This document shows, in pieces, positions 1 to 12,145 of a stretch of DNA of 64,000 nucleotides. Source of the stretch: Gnetum montanum. Its lineage: Eukaryota; Streptophyta; Gnetopsida; Gnetales; Gnetaceae. The position numbers were made by a program, and so were the translations under genes. The stretch lies in contig MNCI01009661.1 in the NCBI GenBank assembly GCA_015680685.1, positions 9,769-73,768 of the forward strand. The letters run 5' to 3'. The notes beneath the pieces are model-generated. The model did not search any database. It was not told the origin of the DNA and saw only the letters and a list, made by a program, of their open reading frames with translations. Position 1 is the stretch's first letter; each line of letters begins with the position of its first letter.

Positions 1-17
1 GAGTTTTCATTCAGTCA

Positions 18-25
18 TGGGGGTA
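18..25 (+). other. Polypurine tract of the LTR A element
   Basis: A run of five G followed by TA lies directly before the TGATGAG start of LTR A. The same G-run plus TA precedes the LTRs of elements B (minus strand, 8540-8551) and E (36439-36450). This is the plus-strand priming site of an LTR element, so LTR A is a 3' LTR and its coding body lies left of the window. Confidence 0.7.
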
Positions 26-868
26 TGATGAGACGCGACATGCATAGTGCCACGATATTACGTACGCGATATTGCGGCCGCTGCGATATCTCGGTCTGCC
101 ACCATATCTATAAATAAGAGGTGGCACTCCCTTCATTTCCAAATCCTGGCTAGAAGTAGCGAAGCTCTGGTAGATTGATCACTCCAGAGTTAGATTAATT
201 TCCCATGTGCCCGCAGTAGGAGTCCTAGAGTGAACGGCTCTTTATTCGAGCAACTTTGTAACCTGAACACAAGTTGTGTACGGCAATAAAGACGAACTTG
301 ATTGGATAAACTTTGCAGTACATGGTTTTATTTCATTTTTATTTATTGTTTTCCTAGTGCGCACGAGTACAACTTGATTACGAGCATCTACGGATGTGTA
401 CGGCTAATCAAGGAATCGACTGCTCGTCGCAACGCGTGAGTACGACTTAACTACGAGCATTGGCTTCTTGGTAACCCAGTAGCGTATTCCAGGATCTGCG
501 CTTGGTAATCCCAGTAGTAGTCCAATGTGTATGGCTAGTTAAGGAATCGGCTACTCATCGCTAGGCTAGAACGTGTGATAAGTACGACTTGGCTACGAGC
601 ATCCACGGGTGTGTACGGCTAGACAAGAAATCGGTTGCTTATCACACTTAGGCTAAATAGGTGCCTCAGTACNTAAATTGAAAAATACCAAAAAAATCAC
701 ATACCTCAGACTTGCTTAACCATACACCGTGACACATACAAGCAAGCCTGGAAAGACAACGAACGATTAACCCCAAGTGTTTCTTGTGGCGTAAGGCATT
801 TAGTCTACGGAGTTCGACCGGATCGCGCGTGCACGCTCGTATTCGTATGGTTGAGTGTAGGGGTACCC
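26..868 (+). mobile_element. LTR A: 3' LTR of a plus-strand gypsy-type element
   Basis: It starts TGATGAG, has a TATA box (TATAAATA, 109-116) and a polyadenylation signal AATAAA (285-290), and is colinear with the LTR at 62983-63658. The alignment with that copy stops at the shared GGGTACC near 868; the CTCATCA end is not present, so the true 3' end lies between 868 and 893 or has been lost. It is clearly CpG-richer than the rest of the window (a NotI-type GCGGCCGC lies at 74-81), which suggests a younger insertion. It interrupts the reverse transcriptase of element D1. It contains an ambiguous base at 673. Confidence 0.85.
367..648 (+). repeat. Triplicated module inside LTR A
   Basis: Three imperfect copies begin near 367, 440 and 579. 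Each contains GTACRACTT, TACGAGCAT, then GTGTAYGGCTA and a CGxCTGCTCRTCG-like end. The middle copy is expanded by about 45 bases containing CTTGGTAACCCAGTAGCG, a string also recognisable in the LTRs of B and E. The copy at 62983-63658 has one module only, which explains its shorter length. Confidence 0.65.
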
Positions 869-884
869 CACCATGGCCCTTGTA

Positions 885-1336
885 CTTAACCAAGGTTAAA
901 TCAGATCTAATTTTGCATACTTTCTACTTAACCAATCTAATAGTAGGGTCAAGTATGATGTTGTGCTAGACTAAGTATGGCTCTAAGCCTAACATATCTT
1001 CATATGACCAAGCAGAGATCTTACTATTTCCATGTAGGACCTTGGTAATGTCTTGAGCCTATTGAGGTTCTAGTGAGGAACTTAGTTTAAGGGTTTTCTT
1101 CTTACCACTATGTGTTGTGACAGAAACCTCAACTAGAGAGCCTTCAGTTATGTCTCCTACCTCTAAGTCAAGGGTTTTGACTATATTTTTGGGCCACTCT
1201 AGAGGTTTCTCTGTTGAGGCTACATGGTCAACAAGACTCTTAAGCTCAAGATCTAGGTAATCAGGGTTAATATACCATGGGATCCACTCAGGATTAAAGG
1301 TAAACTGATCTACTCCTAGGTATTCATACTTTGATC
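885..1336 (-). pseudogene. 5' part of pol exon of element D1 (N-terminal reverse transcriptase), truncated
   Basis: Read on the minus strand, the frame gives YLDLELKSLVDHV, LEWPKNIVKTLDLE, LKLSSS, a WSYEDM-like block and the start of the RT region (RSDLTL). The same blocks in the same order occur on the plus strand at 46860-47250 in element F, where they lead into RT. The conserved WSYEDM segment is typical of Tat/Ogre and Athila polyproteins just before RT. The frame breaks off at about 885 at the junction with LTR A. Upstream it begins after a possible splice acceptor at 1337-1338. At least two in-frame stops are present. It is dead; the rest of RT, RNase H and integrase should lie left of the inserted LTR A element. 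Confidence 0.7.
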
Positions 1337-1549
1337 CTACATGTCAACCAAAAGCATATTAAGTGGTACATGGATAAAAGTGAATGTAAACTGCTAAAAT
1401 GCTATAAAATTATGCAAATACAAACTAATCTACTGCAAACAAGGTCATCCAAGGCTATAAATAAGGTAAAAGTAAGCAAAAACTTGCAATAAGGGCAAAA
1501 TAAAGGTCAAACAAAGGTACTTATGAGAAATAAGACTACAAACAGTCAA

Positions 1550-1900
1550 CAAGGATCGCAATTTTGCCAATTTTAGGACTTAGTGGGCCATGTTGCCAAT
1601 TTAAGGCCATAGTGGGCCATGGTCACATGGTGTCAAACAGTGGTCATGGAAGGTCAAACCCACTACCTGATACCAATCAAAAACTAAACAAAGGCAAATA
1701 AGGATATAATAAGGTAAGCAAATAAAATATAAGGCTATATAAATGCTACAAGAAGATTCAAGAAGGTTAACCATGCAAAATAAGGCCAAGAATAAGGCAA
1801 AAGGCCAAATCAAGCAAAACAAGCTACATATGGTCAAACTTGGCTAATATAGCTTTAAAAGGATTACGTTTTAGTAGTTTTAGACATTAGTGGGCCATGA
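1550..1900. repeat. GGCCAT-type short repeats near the intron acceptor of D1
   Basis: Units of the form TTTTAGG(A/C)C(T/A)TAGTGGGCCATG occur at about 1567, 1600 and 1880. The same unit is repeated at 24345-24475, beside the donor of this intron, and at 40020-40225, in the corresponding part of D2. The surrounding sequence to about 1380 is AT-rich and noncoding, with many AATAAGG-like short runs. Confidence 0.6.
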
Positions 1901-1989
1901 TTTGAGGCTATAAATCTATTAGGTAAGTTTGGGCATCAGTCAAGGCTACTTTTGTGCTATTTAGACCTAAAAATCAAGAGTTTTAAGGC

Positions 1990-4900
1990 TTCCATGTTGG
2001 ACCCCCTCTATTTCCACCCTAGCCAACATGGAAGAAGGGACCCTTAGTGTGGAGACCAAGGAAAGTGGATTTTGGAGCATCGAAAGGTCCAGAATTGAGG
2101 TTCTAAGTCCTTCCTAAAGTAGTGTAGGGCTAGATCTATCAAAATTAGGCATTCTAGAGGGCATTAAAGGTTAAAAAGTAGGTTTTGGAGCTTAACTTCC
2201 TGCTTCCATGCTAGCCAACATGAAGAGGATGGGGCTTAGTGTGGAGAATCCAAATCCAAGCAAAAACAAGATCAAGAATGGTCAAACAGGTAGTTGGAAC
2301 CCAAATATGGGAGTTATGCATCCTCAAGCTTCATTTTGACGTCATTTGAGTTAGTTCTGGATGTCAAAATATGTGGAGATGGCTTCCCCCTTTCTTCCAT
2401 GGTAAGCCTAGCATCCCTAGCATGGAAGAATGGGGCAACACTTGTTCAAAGGTTTTAGCCTAGTTTGAGAGCATGTTGACTAGGTTCCTAGGCTCCTAGG
2501 ATCATAGATCATGATTATGCATGTTTTTGGTTGATTTTGGTCATGTTTGGAGGTCATTAAAAGGTACCTAAGGTATTACCCCTTGTTTCCATGTTGGGGA
2601 AGTTACTTAAGTATGAAATATTTGGAAAAATGGATTTTTGAGATTAAATAAGCAAAATCTTAAGGCTATGAGGTCCAAGGCTTTTCCAACATAGATCTTT
2701 GACTTCCAAGAGTGTCATCTTGCCATCAAAAATAGAATGGCAACCTTCCCCCATTACTTTCACACTACCCAATGTGGTGGGGATCCTCTCTAGTGTGGAT
2801 GAAGCAAGAATCCTAGATCTAAACTAATTCAAGTTGTAATCAACTATGCATGTTAGCTTCTAAAGATGTTAGGGTTAAAAGCAAGTGTTTTACATTAAAA
2901 TTTGGCAGTTTTGGATATTCTTAAGTTCTTTTGGGCTTTTTCCCATTTTTCAATGCTAGGGCTAGGGTGCTCAACATGGATGACTAGGGGAATAGCCTTT
3001 TATCCATTTAGGATCATTTCCCTAAGGTTTAAGTGTTGTAATGGGTGCTGACAGGGTTCTAGGATGCATGCAAGGTCATTTTATGTCATTCTAAGGTGTC
3101 TATGAGATCTAAAAGAGTTCCCCCTAGTCTCCATGCTAGCTAGCATGGAAGAGAGGAAGCCTAGTATGGAAGAATTACAAGTCTTAGATATGGACCAATT
3201 TTTACCTCAATAGACCATGCATGTATGTTTCTAGGGTTGCCAATGTTGAGGACTAGGGTTTAGGTTTAGAACTAGTTAGTTTAAAGGTTTGCTACATCAT
3301 TTTTGAGCTTTTCCCTTTCTTCCACACTAGGGATGGTATGCTTAGCATGGAGGATTAGGGGTAGCAACTTTTTATCCATTTAAAGTCACTTTTACAGTGT
3401 TTGAGGGCTCTAGACAATGTAAAACTGGTCTTAGGATTCATGTAAGGCTGTAGGGTGTCTCCTTGAGGTGTTCAAGGATTATTTTTGAGACTTCCCAAAA
3501 TCCTCCCTATTTACACACTAGCTAGCATGGAAGAGGAGGCTTTCAATGTGAATGAACTAAGGGACCTTACTTTTTACCATTTTCTATCATTTCTGGCCAT
3601 GCTTTTGGATTTCTTAGATTGCCAATGTCAACTACTACTATCTAGTGTCAAAAAACTTGGTTATTTTAGGGGTTGTTAGATGGTTTTTAATGTTCTCCCT
3701 TTTCTTCCATGTTGGGGATCCTATACTCAGCATGGAAGATTCAGGTAAAAGGATGTTTGGCTATTCAAGGTCAATTTTGGAGAGTTCGAGTATTTTAGAA
3801 TGCACAAACAAGGCCCTAGGATACACACAAGGCTTTTCAATGTCTATTTGAGGTATCTAAAGGCTATTTTTGAGTGCCCCACAAAGTTCCCCCACACACC
3901 TTTTTTCTCCATGTTGGCTAGTGTGGAAGAAGTGGCTTCCAACATGTAGCAACTAGGGGGCTCTACTTTTTCTAATGTTTACCAATGTTATCTATGCATA
4001 TGTGTCCATAGGATCATCGATGTTGACCATTGATGCCTAATGTCAAAATGTAGTTACTTTGAGGGCTATCAAATAAGCCCTCCATCCATGCTAGGACTAG
4101 GATGCATAGTGTGAATGGGATCATCCTTGGTGTGGAGAATCCAAGGAAAGAAATTTTTGATCATTTCAAGTAACTTCCAAAAGTCTAGTAGCTTTCAAAA
4201 TGGTTGGGTTGTTTCTGGAAGCCAAACTACATGCAAACTTCAATAGTTTTATCTTTCCCCCTTTCATTCACATTGGGACTAGGATGATTAGTATGGATGA
4301 GGTCCTTCTCAGCATGGAAGAACCTTAGGGGATTGATTTTTATTGATTTTTGACATTCTAGTAGCTTCGAGAGAGATTGTCAAGGTTTCAACATTAGTAC
4401 TAGTCAATGTAATATTGTTTTCTTACATCTAGGACCTTCCACTAATCTTCTAAGGTCCATTCACCTATTTTCCATGCTGAAAAACATGGAAGATGTCTCC
4501 CTTAGCATGGAAGAACCAAGAAAGTTAGATCTAGGATAATTCTACAATCAATTGACCATGCATGTTAGACTCTAGGGTTGTCAATGTTGATAGTTGATGC
4601 TTCGCATCAAGATCGACCAGTTTGGAGGTTCCTAGGTGCCTCATGTAATCTCCCCTCCATTCTTCCACACTAATCATGATGGTCCCAACATGGATGAGAG
4701 GGTGCTGATTGTTTTGTGCAATTTTTAACTACTTTTCATATCTTTTGAGGGTCCAGAGGGTTCTAGGATGGTCTAGGGGTCACCATGATAGGTTATTTGC
4801 CTATTTTGGATCATACCTTAGGTTTTCTTACATATTCCATAAGTTTCCATGTTGGATCCATGTTGGGAAACGTGGAAGGAGGATTCATTGGCATGGAATA

Positions 4901-5500
4901 GGCTATGGAAGAAGAATCAACTTATTGTAATGTCAATCTAGGCTACTAGAGACTATGAGGAAGTACTAGACTTTGAGAAATGGCTACTAGGTAGTCAATT
5001 CATGTAATTTTGGTTATCCCCCATCCATCCACACTAGGATTGGAATTCTTAGCATGGATGAGATTTTCCCCAACATGGAACTACCAAATCCCAATTTTTT
5101 GACCACTTTTTACTAGGTTTGGTGAGATTCTAAGATTGCCAAGGGTGCTTGGAGGGATTTTAGATAATGTGGGCCTACTCTAGGGGTAAAACATGGATTG
5201 GATGAGTGTTGGGGGGCAATAATCAATGTTACCTCCTTCTCCCATGCCAAGCAGTGTTTCCTCAATGTGGAAACCCATATTATCTAGTTTTGTCAATGTC
5301 TAATCCCTTTTGGAAGCCTAGGGTTGAATAAGGAAGATTTTAGCTACTAAAAATGGTAAAGATCTTATGTTTTAATGGTTTTCATGGTAAAGATCTTATC
5401 TATGCTAAGCATGTTATCCCCAACGTGGATGCATGGGAGTTAAGGCTTTCTTATTTTTCTAAGTGCTCAAAACTCAGTGTTGACACAATTTTTAGGCCAA
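1990..5500. repeat. Diverged ~190-bp tandem array with a palindromic core
   Basis: A core such as TTCCATGCTAGGG followed within about 15-40 bases by AGCATGGAAGA recurs near 2000, 2205, 2388, 2580, 2755, 2945, 3120, 3310, 3500, 3700, 3895, 4087, 4260, 4470, 4650, 4850, 5020, 5232 and 5400. That is about 19 units at 170-210-bp spacing. CCATGCTAG and CTAGCATGG are reverse complements, so each unit can form a hairpin. Between cores the units share GTTGGGTT-like, 'caaccatgcatgtt' and 'ctagggttgtcaatgttga' strings. No coding frame is supported here. It lies inside the proposed D1 intron, between the antisense gene and the RT exon. Confidence 0.75.
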
Positions 5501-5559
5501 GAGTGATGGTGTATAGTGGGGCCCACAATCAAAAACTTTTAGAACTTGAAAAGTAAAGT

Positions 5560-7564
5560 TATTTTCCACCCATCGTAGTGTAGAAGATACTTTTTCCCCT
5601 TTTCACTTTAGTGCACTTTGAGTTATGATCCATTGAATTGAAAATTTGGGTTTAGATATGGGCATTTAGGTTTTGATGTAGTTTTTATTGTGAAATTTTA
5701 CAAGTTTCAACCATAATCTTGATTCTACATAAATAACACATTGATGGAAAGCTATAGAAGAGATATTTATAGTAGAAAGAATTAATCTTTAGCATAGAAA
5801 CATCTAGTCTTCCCTAAAACTAGTGTTGAACTACTATTCTTCTTAGATTTCAACCATTCCTAGTGTTGAGCCTACCATGGTGTCCAAGTAGCATGGGGGA
5901 AAAAGCCAAAATCCAAGAATTCAAAAGGTAGATGAGTATGCAAGGGACCTATTACGCCTACCTAAACCCATTTCAATCCAAGCTTCCTCTATCACTATAA
6001 GGTAGGTAGTTCTAACCATTCTACTTTTGGTTTCTAGCCATTTTTTCTTGCCATGGGTGGGGCCATTTTCTTTAAATCTATGATGATAGAGGGGCTAGAA
6101 TGAAATTCTAATGAAATATCACCTCTTATTTTGGCTATTTCTATTTAGATCTATGGTCATTGCATTGTTTTGGCCTTGGTAGATTTGATTTTAAAAATTA
6201 GGATTGCTATTTTCATGCTTTTTTTCAAAAGTTAGGGGTAGGGCCATTTTTCTCAGATCTAGTCCAAACAATTCATCAAAAGTAAGTTTCAACAAACTTC
6301 TACCACCTTATTTTAATGTTTTTTTAAATGGGTATCAATTATTTTGGCTAATTTTAGGACTATGTCAAATTAGGCTTTATGAATTTTAAGCTATTTTGGT
6401 GATTTTTACATGAAAGAAGTAAGCAATGTTGTATATTTTTTATTATAAAAATGGGTATATACTTTTGAAACTTGATGCTATGAGTTGTATTCCTTTATTG
6501 AAGCTTTCCAATTCTTGTTTTTTCATTCAATTTGGGTTTAAAATGATTATGTTATGGCTATTTTTGTGAGGTCATGCAGTTAGGTTTTTTAGGCCATTTT
6601 TAGAATTCCATGTAAATTCACCAATATTTTCTAAGAAAACAACAGGGATTTTTGCTATTTTTTGGTTATTTCTGAGTGTTTCTTGGATTTAGCTTTCCAA
6701 ATGAAGTGGAACTAGTCTTTTTTGATTAGAAACTAATTTTAATAAATTTTTCAATAAACTTGTGTCAAAAGAGGGGTTTGTGCCATTTTTAGATTCTCAT
6801 CCAAGTTGATAAATTTTTGTTTTGCATAAACAAAAAATTTATTTAATTCTTGTTAAGTTTTCATATGTGGGTATCTATTCAAGCTTTCAAATAATGATAA
6901 AATCACTCTGTTTGAAGCTCAAACAAATTTTGATGAATTTTTTACCAACCTTTCGCAAAATCTGGTTAATGGTGACAACTACGGTTTTTGCTAGTTTTGG
7001 CTATGTTTGATGTACATGTGGTTATGTTTTCTTAGTTGCAATGGATATGGCTAGAAGGTTCATGATTTCAAGATTCCTTTCATGGTGGAATCATTGAAAT
7101 CAAAGCTAAGATAGATTTTTGATGAGTTTTTGGCTAAACTGTGTTAATGCTAAATTTTGGTTGTATACCTTATCCCTTTGGAGATGGATGTGATTGACAT
7201 GTGTAGAGGTTTCTATTATCAACTTCCATGCCTTTGAAGATGTCTTAAAATTTTTGTAATGCTCTAAATCTGGTTTTGAAGGCTATAAGTAATTTTTTCT
7301 ATTTTTGGTAATGTTTATGCTAACGGTTGTTTTCTAGTCTCTAAATTTGGTTATGTGTCACTTGATATGTTATCTATCCTATAATGTTTTGGCTAATGTA
7401 TGAGGCTATAAAGGCTATAATTGTATTGGCATGAATTCATTAAGAAAATTTAGATAAATATCTTAGAAGTTTTTATAGAGGCTAATTTCATCCCTGACTA
7501 GGATGTTTTTACAAACATGTTAAGAAGTTTCAATCAGTCCTAATATTTTTGTTTTTCCATGTAG
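5560..7564 (+). other. AT-rich upstream region and intron of the antisense gene aORF2 (D1 copy)
   Basis: No convincing coding frame is visible. The stretch is T-rich with repeated TTTTGGCTATTTTT-like words. Its right end is a good splice acceptor (TTTTTCCATGTAG, AG at 7563-7564) followed by the first recognisable aORF2 exon. A TATA-like GATATTTATAG lies near 5765, but a promoter here is only a possibility. Confidence 0.4.
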
Positions 7565-7577
7565 GATCTTTCTGAAG

Positions 7578-7582
7578 TCCAT
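7578..7582. other. Target-site duplication, left flank of element B
   Basis: TCCAT directly before the left LTR of B matches CCCAT (20589-20593) directly after the right LTR in four of five bases. The mismatch is a T/C transition. Removing B rejoins an aORF2 exon. Confidence 0.65.
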
Positions 7583-8539
7583 TGATGGATGGTGAGATGC
7601 CCCTACATCCAACCATACAAATTATGAAGCATTCATGCATGATTTAGTTGAATTTTGCAAACTCTATAGTTTCTGATGCACTAGTCTTCTGAGAAGTGAA
7701 CCTTTCCCTAATGGTCGTTCATTGTCTTCCCAATTACACTTGTGATGCATATGGTATGGTTAAGTGTAATCAAGGCATATGATTCTTATTATCTTATGTT
7801 TTATGTTCTTTGGTGCTCAAAGTAAAGAGATGAAGTATTTTAACAACTAATTTAGTTTAACTAACTAACTAATCTCTAACTAGTCCTAACATAAGCATCC
7901 AATTCCACTTTCCATACACATCCTAAACCCATGTATCCACTGCTGGGTTACCAACCGCTACGCTATTGGGTGCACCAAGCAATAACACTATTGGGATCAC
8001 TAAGCGAATACGTGTTTATGCTTAAATCAGTTGTACTTATGTGTCTAATCTATTTAGCCAAATTAATTAACTAATCACTCGAAGTCTAATTTAGCTTAAT
8101 TAATAGCATAATTAATGAAAATCATAAATTCATAAGCAAATCATTAATCTATTCTAAGTGCTACAAGGTTTGATCAAAAGGCTCATTTTTATTATCGTAC
8201 ATACTAATGTAGTTTAGGTACAGTAGTGCTTAAATAAAGATTCGTACACTTTCTGACTCTTGCTACGGGCACTCAGAGAAATATTCTGACTTTCAAATGG
8301 ACAAACTATAAGAGCTCTACTACTACTATGACTTGAATGATCATAAACATGGCTATGGTCTTGTATTTATAGTTTTTCTATAGGACTACGTTGATGGGGT
8401 CCTGTAGACATAGCAAACACTACATCGACATAGCCTTGTTGATGGGGCAACACCACATAAATGGGGCCCCATCAACGGGGGCCCGTTGATGAGGCCACAT
8501 TAACGAGGACTCATCAACATGACACTTTGATGCTCATCA
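7583..8539 (-). repeat. 3' LTR of element B
   Basis: It ends CTCATCA at 8533-8539, which is the minus-strand TGATGAG start. The minus-strand TATA box TATAAATA is at 8371-8364. Upstream of it lie several CCCATCAAC / GTTGATGGGGCC words in both orientations (8390-8539). It aligns along its length with 19646-20588. The other end begins TGATGG where the sister LTR has TGATGAG. Confidence 0.9.
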
Positions 8540-8551
8540 TACCCCCACAAC
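8540..8551 (-). other. Polypurine tract of element B
   Basis: The minus strand reads GTTGTGGGGGTA immediately before the LTR start. It matches the tracts before LTR A and LTR E and marks 7583-8539 as the 3' LTR. Confidence 0.7.
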
Positions 8552-8739
8552 TGAGTGAACCTCATCCTTAAGTTTCTTTATGAAATTGGGAAGGTGTGGG
8601 ATTATTAACTAACTCTTAACATAACAAAACTGAGTGCCTGAGTGTAAGTCAACCAATTACAAAAATTATTATGTTCATGACACAAAATTGAACACCATGA
8701 CATGACTACACAAAAATTGGACAACACATCCTCTGATGG

Positions 8740-11603
8740 CATGAAGATGGTGGAGAGGATTAGATAGTCCCAAGTGGTGGAGGCTCTTGAGGTTTTGAAG
8801 AACCTTCATTAGCTTTAGACATGTGTAGTAGCTAAGGCAGCTATGGCTCCAACCTCTAATGGAAGGTGAAAGGCATCTAGTAATGCCTTCATCTTCTTCT
8901 CCTTACTCCAAAGATCATTCAAAGTTCACGTGGCATCACCAATGTGAGCTAGAATGGGGACATCCCATAAATAGGGCATTACTAGAAACATCTCCTTCAT
9001 GTTGACAAACCAGGCAATGAACTAATTACATTTGATATCAAACACCCTAACTACATTCTGTAGCTCCTATTAGTCATTCATCCTCTTAGCTAGGTTCTCA
9101 ATATTTTATCGTTGATCAATGAATTATGCCTTGAGAGCTTCAAGTTCAGTGTTTGCCACCATAAGCTTTTGCTTGGTGTCATTGTGATGCTTGAACTCAA
9201 TCTCATACAACAAGTACAAGTAGGCCACCTATTTCTCAAGTTCTAACAATGGTTTTTTAGTAGTCAACATAGCTAGATTCACATAACAGAGATTGGCAAG
9301 CTCCATGCATTCCCATCTTCTCAATTTGGAACTCCTTCATGTAGATTTTCACTTTATTGTAGATGTCTATCTCATCAAAGATGGATTGTCAAACTTCTCT
9401 TTCTTGATGGAGTTACTAGAGGACTTCATTCACTTTTTCCTTTGCCAACTGGATGTGTTTTCATTTAGTTCTTTTTATAGACTGACCTACTCTTTGTAAT
9501 GGTTCTTGACTCTCTCAAATTTAAGAGCCTCCGATTCCCAGGTAGCTACCCTGATTGTAGTTTTCTAGTGAAGGGTGCAGACCTTCTCCATGGAGAGATT
9601 TCTATTTTCTACTACCAATCTCTTTAGTTCTATGTTTTCTCTAACTAGTTTCTCTTATTGTTGATGGATGAAATTAGTTAATTGTTGCTTACACTCATTG
9701 ACATTCTATAGGTGATGGTTCTCTATAGTTAACTATACATTCTCCTGGTAGGTTTGATCCAAGGCCTTTTGAATCTTATGCTATGTGACCTCTGCTAAGG
9801 ATTAGTAGACCACCGTCTCCATTGCACCCTTAACCCCTTTTAGTTTAGCATCAAGCTATTCCATAGCTTCATCTCTTATTAATGTTAGGTTGAGGAATGC
9901 AGGGTCGAAAATCTGGGTTCTTAATTTGGCAACTTTAGTAGCTAAGTGTTTATTCAGATCCTTGGCTATTTCAAGTTGCCCTCCCAAGATGATTTTCTTG
10001 CCCTTTGCCTCTAGCAACTCTGACTAGGTTGTAGTAATATTGTCTAGAATATTAGAGACATCTAGAAGCAATAACCCAATTCCCACTAGTTGGTCCAACA
10101 ATTCTTCATGTTATGCTGCATTTATTCTGCCGCTTGTGATCCTTGAAAATGTCTACACATACTTGAGTGTTATGACATCTGGTACAGATGCCATAGGTGT
10201 GTTGAGCATTTTAATAATTTGGTCAATAACCACTTCTGCTACTATCTCTTGTCCTTGGTGCTACATCACCAATATCGTTGCCTCCTCACCTTCCTCCAAG
10301 TGCACTAAGAAGGTGATAACATTCCTAGAGATTTCTAGGAGTGGCTACTATTCTATGAGAGATACCATGACCTCTCTAGAGCTAGGATTTAACCTTGTGG
10401 ACAACTACATTCTTTGGGTTGAGAAAATAAATCAACCTCCATCCATCAAGCTAATTTTTCAGGCCACTCATTTAGGTAACTCATTGCTAGTTTATACATA
10501 GATGGATCCCTACCACTTATGCCTACTTGTTGCTCTTGTTCACTCAAGAGCCATTCTTTGTATTCATGCAACCATTAGATGGTTGTAGAAATGTCTAGCA
10601 TAGTTGTTTAAGTGGTAGGTGAAGGTATTGGTTGCTACTCCTCTTCTTGGATAGTCATTACAAGCATCTTATATTTCAGCATTTTCACCCAATTGGCAAC
10701 TAGAACATGTCTAACAACATCATTAGTGTAATAGACTATTTCTCCCCTCCAACAAATTTTTTTGATGAGGCATGGAAAAGGGAGTGTCTTCCTTCCATGT
10801 TTATTTTCTTCAAACTACTTCTCCATCTCTAGATAGATTAGCTATGGAACATTGATAGGGAATCTCTCACTCATATTGGTGCATGCTGGGGTAGAGAAGA
10901 TAGTGATTTTTCTTGGCCTCACCATGGCATTTAGGTGAAAAGCTACAATCTTGTATAGGATCCTCTTTGTTGATGTGAGCATTTCAAACTCCTTATGGTC
11001 GATGTCATAGCATCATTGAACCCATTCTTTCTTGATGCTAGGGTCTACCTACATTGGAATCTCAATAAAAGTTGCCAGTTTTTCTAGCAATCTAAGCCCT
11101 ACAGTAATAGCCTATGCCAAGTAGGATACTAAGATGTCTTTGATTTTTATCATGGATCTGGGCTACCTATTATTTCAGAATAAAAATATCTCATCCATCT
11201 ACCACTCCCCACTGGAAGTGATGATTGTCCACATGGAAGAGGCCTCTAGTTGGCCTTGCACTTCTTTTGGTGCTTGCTCTAGGAAAGGGAAAAAGTTTTA
11301 ACTCCTGAAGCATCATTTTTTGAGCCTCCCTTAATTTGATCTTATTCAGGGAAACTTCTATCAATGTCACTTCAAAATTTTCTTGTGGTACTAATGCATC
11401 ACCCAATGGAAGTGTTCTATTGCTACTACTAGTTCTACAATTTATTAGATAGATTCCACCTCAACCTCTTCTCTAAGAGGACCTATGGTGTGGATTGCCA
11501 GTAGTTCTTCCTAGGCCTATTCTTGGCCCCTTCCCATTCTAGTCCATTTCTCCCTTATTTAAGATAGTCCTACTTCCTGCATGTGCTTTCCTTTGGGTGC
11601 CAT
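8740..11603 (-). pseudogene. aORF1 of element B: extra ORF between integrase and 3' LTR
   Basis: It reads from an ATG at 11603 (MAPKGKH) leftward. Blocks shared with the plus-strand copy in E (33382-36180) include NFEVTLIE near 11380 and a C-terminal EKKMKALLDAF block near 8900-8850. It occupies the place where Athila elements have an env-like or other extra ORF. The C-terminal half looks Glu/Lys/Gln-rich and probably coiled-coil. Frameshifts and stops are numerous. I do not recognise a function; parts of the E copy resemble the putative plant transposon domain known from such ORFs, a tentative match only. Confidence 0.6.
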
Positions 11604-12145
11604 CTATGGTTACAACACATCCATGGATTAGTAGATATAATTTATAACTTAAAATTTTTAAATTCCTTCTCTCATTAGTTAGTTATAGTTTAGCTAAGGT
11701 TAGACCATGGTAGATTGATTATTTTATTATTATTTTATTAATTATTTATGAATTGTTGATTGTAAATGCCACTAGAGCTTGTTGGAAAGGTTTAACTCTT
11801 GTATTGGTGTTTAAAAGTTGATTTCTTAGTCAAAACTTTTTTGGGTGTTAAAAAAAATAGTAAAAAAATTTCTATCAAAGATGGCACATTTGTGATCCCC
11901 ATGATGAAGAGCTTACCTCTGGTAGCTACAAAGTCAAAGAACGAAGTGATTTGGATAAATGATTAGAAAGTTATGGGCTCTGGAAGGTTCTAGGCTTTGA
12001 AAATTTGAGAACCTCCCTTGGAGTTTGTGAGAAAATGTAAAATTTTCTAAGTGGGTTTGTGCCTATATATAGTATTTTACCACCACATCAACAGGGCCTC
12101 ATATATGAGTCTACTCTATTAACAAGGTCTCATATATGGGGCCTA
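11604..12145 (-). promoter_or_regulatory. Internal promoter-like region upstream of aORF1 in B
   Basis: The minus strand has a TATA-type box (TATATATA, 12071-12064) about 460 bases before the aORF1 ATG. Just upstream of it lies a CATCAAC-AGGGCC word (12086-12098, plus-strand reading) that resembles CATCAACGGGGGCCC in this element's own LTR (8470-8484), followed by repeated CATATATG(A/G)GGCC words. The region aligns with 32700-33380 in E, which has TATATAAT 441 bases before its aORF1 start. Conserved spacing suggests a real promoter for a separate aORF1 transcript; there is no transcript evidence here. Confidence 0.45.

Noticed and set aside
1601-1837. 78-codon minus-strand open frame
   Set aside because: It lies in the AT-rich intron tail of D1 with no similarity to other copies; hydrophobic composition follows from T-rich sequence.
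1990-5500. Periodic hairpin-containing repeats as a CRISPR-like array
   Set aside because: Spacing of 170-210 bases, diverged repeats and the plant retroelement context exclude this; it is a diverged satellite-type array.
6822-7010. Small open frames in the T-rich stretch 5.6-7.5 kb as host exons
   Set aside because: No two frames connect with plausible splice sites apart from the acceptor at 7563, and no similarity to the D2 or D3 copies was seen.
10040-10501. 153-codon open frame on the plus strand
   Set aside because: It is the reverse strand of aORF1 in element B; the minus strand aligns with the E copy, this one does not match anything.
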